DNA from: Blastomussa wellsi
Taxonomy: Eukaryota; Cnidaria; Anthozoa; Scleractinia; Plerogyridae
DNA: 64,000 nucleotides
Assembly: GCA_947652115.1 (NCBI GenBank)
Contig: OX393563.1
Location: 5,857,659 to 5,921,658, forward strand
Direction: 5' to 3'
Part shown: positions 63,001 through 64,000 of the stretch, piece by piece
How positions within the stretch are numbered: position 1 is the stretch's first letter
Layout: each line of letters begins with the position of its first letter
Position numbers and translations under genes: made by a program
Notes under the pieces: generated by a model
Seen by the model: only the letters and a program-made list of their open reading frames with translations
Told to the model about the DNA's origin: nothing
Databases searched by the model: none

Positions 63001-63931
63001 GGATATATAGCAAACCTGTCAAACATGGCTACACAAAAAATGATAATGGTCACAAATAGGTACACTGGGATACTTCTTTGTAATACAGACTGATAATCAT
63101 ACACTCAATTTATTACAAGCCACCCTTTTTATAACCATCCTTCATTTGGCAAACCACAAACTTGATTGTGCAAATAAGAAGAATCAGCTGGGTATGTGAG
63201 TCTGGTACCTTAATAATGGAGATATTAAATATAACTACCATGTGTTATCATTTTCATTGCAGTAAAAATGGTAAGAGGATGAGAACAACTTTTACTATTT
63301 ATTTGAAGGTAATAGTTATTGGGATTTGCTCTTTTTTTCAGACTACTTCAAAAGCTGTGTGGCAGTTTTTCCTTCAACAAATGGTTAAATCAAAGGACAT
63401 TTAATTTATGTTTTCAAAGTACTTCAAAAGATGTGTGACAGTTTTTCCTTTAACAAAATCAGTGGTGAAATCAAAGGACATTCAATTTAAAAATGATGAT
63501 GTTTTAGAAGTGATTACAGTATAAAGTGAAGGAATTAAAACTACCTTTAAATAGATTATGGAACATGCTCTTTTAATGTATTTCATACACTCTACCTGGT
63601 ACCCAACAATTCCAGGGTCTCCTTTAAGTCCTTCAGTACCCTAACAACAAAGACAGACAACTGAACAATATGTAGCTGGGTAAGTGGTTTCTCTTAAAAT
63701 TAACCTAAATGTAATATTCCCTTTATACATGCTCAGTCAACAACTGCATGCCAAACCATTCCACCAATAAAGAATTCTTTTATGATAGAAGTACATTTCT
63801 GTTGTCTAAATACTTCCTTATTCACAGCTGAGCTTGAGCCAATATATATATATATATGTATATAAAAAGAAACTTACCCTCTCACCTGGAGGGCCACGAG
63901 GACCAGGCTTTCCTGGGATGCCATGTGGACC
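35924..63931 (-). CDS. Fibrillar collagen alpha chain (3' part, 61 exons)
   Basis: Extracellular matrix collagen: a long Gly-X-Y triple helix followed by a short telopeptide and a C-terminal propeptide (COLF1) that selects and trimerises chains and is normally cleaved off after secretion. 56 helix or junction exons lie between 63,931 and 38,492, and five COLF1 exons between 38,341 and 35,924. All helix exons are phase 0 and normally begin with a Gly codon; 54 nt and 45 nt are the standard sizes, as in other fibrillar collagens. The visible coding length is 3,438 nt (1,145 residues and stop). COLF1 identity rests on [30 protein letters not shown] and [11 protein letters not shown]. The signal peptide, N-propeptide and remaining helix are beyond the right edge. 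It is convergent with Cav2. Confidence 0.95.
36350..36485 (-). mobile_element. tRNA-derived SINE, family 2, fragment
   Basis: On the minus strand it contains GGTCCGGGTTCGAATCCTGG (B-box-like) and CAGTGCCTCTATCCACC, matching the complete copy at 49822-50104. Confidence 0.75.
36533..36714. mobile_element. MITE with CACCTTATT(T/C)CAAAATGGC ends
   Basis: About 18-25-bp inverted ends are followed by an inner inverted pair (AATATTCTTTTG and CAAAAGAATATT). Confidence 0.7.
36854..37069 (-). CDS. Collagen COLF1 exon ([10 protein letters not shown] block)
   Basis: 72 codons. [20 protein letters not shown] is the counterpart of the VQMTFLRLLS block, followed by a Cys (TVKCKR) and ending in DYCQ, which supply two of the propeptide cysteines. 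The acceptor is TTTGTAG and the donor GTAATG, both phase 0. A 103-codon frame reads on the opposite strand but is a shadow. Confidence 0.93.
37255..37329 (-). CDS. Collagen COLF1 short exon
   Basis: 25 codons: [20 protein letters not shown] then GFK, the Trp-rich stretch (WW..WF...GFxFxY) expected between the third Cys block and VQFNFLRL. The acceptor is TCAATAG and the donor GTAATC, phase 0 both sides. Without this exon the propeptide would lack its conserved Trp residues. Confidence 0.88.
37989..38095 (-). CDS. Collagen COLF1 exon (DPNLG block)
   Basis: [20 protein letters not shown] is the hallmark of fibrillar collagen C-propeptides (family GYYWVDPNLG). Ca-binding-loop-type residues ([11 protein letters not shown]) and three cysteines (GC, YC, SC) are present. 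Phase 1 in, phase 0 out at GTAAGC. The intron 37330-37988 carries only a dispersed repeat (about 37524-37690). Confidence 0.96.
38212..38341 (-). CDS. Collagen first COLF1 exon
   Basis: 43 codons plus one base: [20 protein letters not shown], then [20 protein letters not shown]. This matches the coiled-coil-like trimerisation stretch (ELxxQIENI) and NPARTCRDL with the first propeptide Cys. The second conserved Cys (KLC in family members) is absent. The acceptor is TTTTTATCAG and the donor GTGAAA. Confidence 0.93.
38492..38551 (-). CDS. Collagen junction exon: helix end and C-telopeptide
   Basis: 20 codons, [20 protein letters not shown]. It contains the last perfect Gly-Pro-Pro, then the repeat decays into the telopeptide. 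The acceptor is TTGATCTAG and the donor GTACGT, phase 0. Confidence 0.93.
38671..40321 (-). CDS. Five 18-nt collagen micro-exons
   Basis: Exons 38671-38688 (GATGPP), 39365-39382 (GVKGIS), 39479-39496 (GATGQK), 39670-39687 (GNKGVP) and 40304-40321 (GLTGGV). Each encodes exactly two Gly-X-Y triplets, starts with a Gly codon, and has a consensus AG acceptor and a GTAAGT-like donor. They form the last helix exons before the junction exon. This is well below the usual 54/45-nt size. The intervening introns (up to about 0.7 kb) contain no other collagen exon that I could find. Confidence 0.85.
38765..38939. repeat. Imperfect foldback element
   Basis: AAAAGCGCGAAGAACGGCG and CGCCGTTCTTCATGTTTTCG are inverted, flanked by weaker inverted matches. 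Likely a decayed MITE. Confidence 0.45.
40621..42929 (-). CDS. Collagen helix exons, 54 nt each (eight)
   Basis: Exons 40621-40674, 40900-40953, 41637-41690, 41800-41853, 41949-42002, 42309-42362, 42504-42557 and 42876-42929. Each is 18 residues of uninterrupted Gly-X-Y (for example [18 protein letters not shown] and [18 protein letters not shown]). Donors are mostly GTAAxx; 40621 (GTGCAA) and 41637 (GTTTGG) are weak. Exon 42876 has an unusual Gly-rich run, [12 protein letters not shown]. Confidence 0.93.
43014..43781. mobile_element. Tc1/mariner-like MITE with 28-bp ends
   Basis: TACAGTATGTTGCCCTATTT.. and the inverse ..GGGCACCATACTGTA define a 768-bp element bounded by TA. Subterminal GTCCGGAAATAGG-type copies occur near 43349 and 43735. 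There is no transposase frame. Confidence 0.82.
43821..45745 (-). CDS. Collagen helix exons (eight), two with non-Gly starts
   Basis: Exons 43821-43874, 43949-44002, 44109-44162, 44263-44316, 44846-44899, 45189-45242, 45446-45499 and 45689-45745. Six are standard 54-nt Gly-X-Y exons. Exon 44846-44899 reads [18 protein letters not shown]: 54 nt and in frame, but the first Gly is Ser. Exon 45689-45745 is 57 nt and begins [14 protein letters not shown], again Ser in place of Gly plus one extra residue. Both therefore interrupt the helix. Sequence error or allelic change cannot be excluded. Confidence 0.88.
45792..45996 (+). mobile_element. MITE, TTTAAAGGAGCTACGTC family, copy 2
   Basis: The ends TTTAAGGAGCTACGTCA and TGACGTAGCTACTTTAA are inverted and the interior matches 14672-14916 over most of its length. 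Confidence 0.82.
46163..48990 (-). CDS. Collagen helix exons, 54 nt each (six)
   Basis: Exons 46163-46216, 47676-47729, 47818-47871, 47958-48011, 48095-48148 and 48937-48990. All are perfect Gly-X-Y (for example [18 protein letters not shown] and [18 protein letters not shown]) with CAG or TAG acceptors. A roughly 1.2 kb hAT-like element sits in the intron between the first two and a 20-bp minisatellite in the intron between the last two. Confidence 0.94.
46253..47496. mobile_element. hAT-like non-autonomous element, about 1.2 kb
   Basis: The ends CAGGGCCGTAGGA and CAGGCCCGTAGGA (inverse) flank subterminal G/C-rich blocks (GGGGGGCCCGTGCCCCCC). There is no transposase frame. The flanking 8-mers are only partly similar, so the target duplication is unproven. 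Confidence 0.5.
48261..48555 (+). repeat. 20-bp minisatellite, about 14.5 copies
   Basis: The unit is ACTCTCATGCRCTCYCATCG in perfect register, with few variants (ATGC/GTGC/TTGC and CTCTC/CTCCC). Because 20 is not a multiple of three and the unit lacks stops, all three plus-strand frames stay open. The flanks share an inverted TTTGGCC..AAACTCTCAT pair. Confidence 0.93.
49027..49604. mobile_element. MITE with AAGCCCAGCTCAGACGTCGTG ends
   Basis: Inverted 21-bp ends (49027-49047 and 49584-49604) with three mismatches. The interior contains GCACGACAGAA-type inverted blocks and a cluster of CCATGACTTTCCAGG repeats (about 49200-49440). Confidence 0.72.
49822..50104 (+). mobile_element. tRNA-derived SINE, family 2, with target duplication
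   Basis: GTGGCCTAATGGTTAGTGCA (A box) and GGTTCGAGACCTGG (B box) head a body with CAGTGCCTCTATCCACC and a poly-T end. TACAGGGTAAATCG occurs at 49808-49821 and again at 50105-50118, a 14-bp target-site duplication. Confidence 0.9.
50206..52520 (-). CDS. Collagen helix exons (five; 54 and 45 nt)
   Basis: Exons 50206-50259, 50586-50639, 51542-51595, 51998-52051 (54 nt each) and 52476-52520 (45 nt, [15 protein letters not shown]). All are uninterrupted Gly-X-Y and phase 0. The introns carry a SINE with target duplication, a dispersed repeat and two foldbacks. Confidence 0.94.
50715..50975 (+). repeat. Dispersed repeat related to 13957-14160
   Basis: Shares GTCGTAAAACCAAAACC, CAATCAAAAGTCG and GATTGGTTGAAAAAGTGGCG with the Cav2 intron copy. 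Confidence 0.65.
51308..51453. mobile_element. Foldback element with TAGACTGTTCACAG ends
   Basis: TAGACTGTTCACAGTCCGC and GCGGCTGTGAACAGTCTA are inverted, with paired ATTTTTTCGC/GCGTTGAAAAAAT inside. Confidence 0.75.
52115..52210 (-). mobile_element. SINE family 2 fragment
   Basis: On the minus strand GGTCCGGATTCGAGCGCCGG and TTTCTTGGGCAAGACACTTT match the B-box and body region of the family 2 SINE. A tRNA-like head on the plus strand (about 52383-52435) lies nearby. Confidence 0.6.
53118..53592. mobile_element. TA-flanked MITE with GGGCGCTTATT motifs
   Basis: TACCGTAATGATTCGATTTA.. and ..AAATCAAATCATTACGGTA are inverted over about 25 bp. The interior carries many copies of GGGCGCTTATT and a G-run. 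The TA ends fit Tc1/mariner-type insertion. Confidence 0.82.
53681..53780. repeat. Purine/pyrimidine hairpin
   Basis: TCGGACTCTTCTCTTTCTTT.. and the inverse ..AAGAAGAGAAGAGTCCGA form a hairpin with polypurine arms. Confidence 0.6.
54219..54295 (+). mobile_element. Fragment of the 22069-22336 element
   Basis: Shares GTTTTATCAACTAGGTTGAT, AATTGGCCACCG and TTTCGAGCGTTAGCCCTTCG with the element at 22 kb. The duplicated interior and right arm are missing. It lies directly beside the donor of collagen exon 54307-54351. Confidence 0.75.
54307..56989 (-). CDS. Collagen helix exons (seven; 45 and 54 nt)
   Basis: Exons 54307-54351 (45 nt), 55450-55503, 55606-55659, 56035-56088, 56196-56249, 56620-56673 (54 nt each) and 56945-56989 (45 nt). 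All are perfect Gly-X-Y, for example [18 protein letters not shown] and [15 protein letters not shown]. The introns are AT-rich; 52521-54306 holds a TA-flanked MITE (53118-53592) and a hairpin, and 54352-55449 shows nothing recognisable. Confidence 0.94.
57203..60189 (-). CDS. Collagen helix exons (ten), two with GC donors
   Basis: Exons 57203-57256, 57705-57749 (45), 57866-57919, 58299-58352, 58537-58590, 58728-58781, 59010-59063, 59557-59601 (45), 59896-59949 and 60145-60189 (45). Exon 58299-58352 starts with Ala ([18 protein letters not shown]) where Gly is expected. Exon 60145-60189 ends GAG followed by GCAAGT, and exon 57203-57256 ends AAG followed by GCGAGA; both introns appear to be GC-AG. 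The other junctions are GT-AG. Confidence 0.92.
61135..63931 (-). CDS. Collagen helix exons (six), upstream end of visible gene
   Basis: Exons 61135-61179, 61599-61643, 62159-62212 (54), 62930-62974, 63596-63640 and 63878-63931 (54); the others are 45 nt. All are perfect Gly-X-Y ([18 protein letters not shown] at the right-most). Every exon starts with a phase-0 Gly codon, so the helix continues beyond the window. Introns hold a tRNA-like element (62438-62509) and otherwise nothing recognisable. Confidence 0.94.
62438..62509 (-). pseudogene. tRNA-like element
   Basis: On the minus strand a perfect 7-bp acceptor stem (GGCTTCA with TGAAGCC), a D-arm TAGCTCAGTTGGTAGAGC and a T-arm GGGTTTGAATCC are present. 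The anticodon stem does not pair and the base before the anticodon is not T. A tRNA pseudogene or SINE head is therefore likelier than a working tRNA. Confidence 0.65.
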
Positions 63932-64000
63932 CTGCCATAACAAAAGTCATATTGAAGAGGGAAACAAAGTAAATTCACTACCTTACAGTATTTAACGTCT

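Overview
The window is animal nuclear DNA: intron-rich genes, GT-AG introns full of short foldback transposons and tRNA-derived SINEs, and no bacterial-style gene packing. The two genes and the repeat content fit an anthozoan cnidarian, most likely a stony coral. That placement is inference from general character; no species marker was identified.

Left half, plus strand, about 128-33,270: the 3' two thirds of a Cav2-type (presynaptic, high-voltage-activated) calcium channel alpha-1 subunit. I could join 34 exons by splice phase. They total 4,263 nt, an exact multiple of three, giving 1,420 residues plus a stop. The reading frame runs from domain II S1 through domains III and IV, an EF-hand-like segment, the pre-IQ/IQ region and a tail ending in Asp-Asp-Trp-Cys. 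Domain I and the promoter lie to the left of the window. One intron (3,570-4,722) has textbook U12-type (minor spliceosome) signals; the other introns I read are U2-type.

Middle, 33,271-35,923: the Cav2 3'UTR and the 3'UTR of the next gene, which converge tail to tail. No other gene is visible there.

Right half, minus strand, 35,924-63,931 and continuing past the right edge: a fibrillar collagen alpha chain. I identify 61 exons: 55 pure triple-helix exons (39 of 54 nt, 10 of 45 nt, one of 57 nt and five of only 18 nt), one 60-nt helix/telopeptide junction exon, and five exons for the C-terminal propeptide (COLF1). Together they give 1,145 residues plus a stop. The 5' end (signal peptide, N-propeptide, rest of the helix) is outside the window. 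Two introns appear to use GC donors, and three exons begin with a non-glycine residue where Gly is expected.

The introns hold many mobile-element remnants. They include a Penelope-like GIY-YIG endonuclease fragment, a 5'-truncated LINE end, two SINE families (one copy with a 14-bp target duplication), a roughly 1.2 kb hAT-like element, more than a dozen foldback/MITE elements, and a 20-bp minisatellite that is open in all three plus-strand frames. The two genes are unrelated in function (presynaptic calcium entry; extracellular matrix). I see no evidence that they work together beyond being convergent neighbours.
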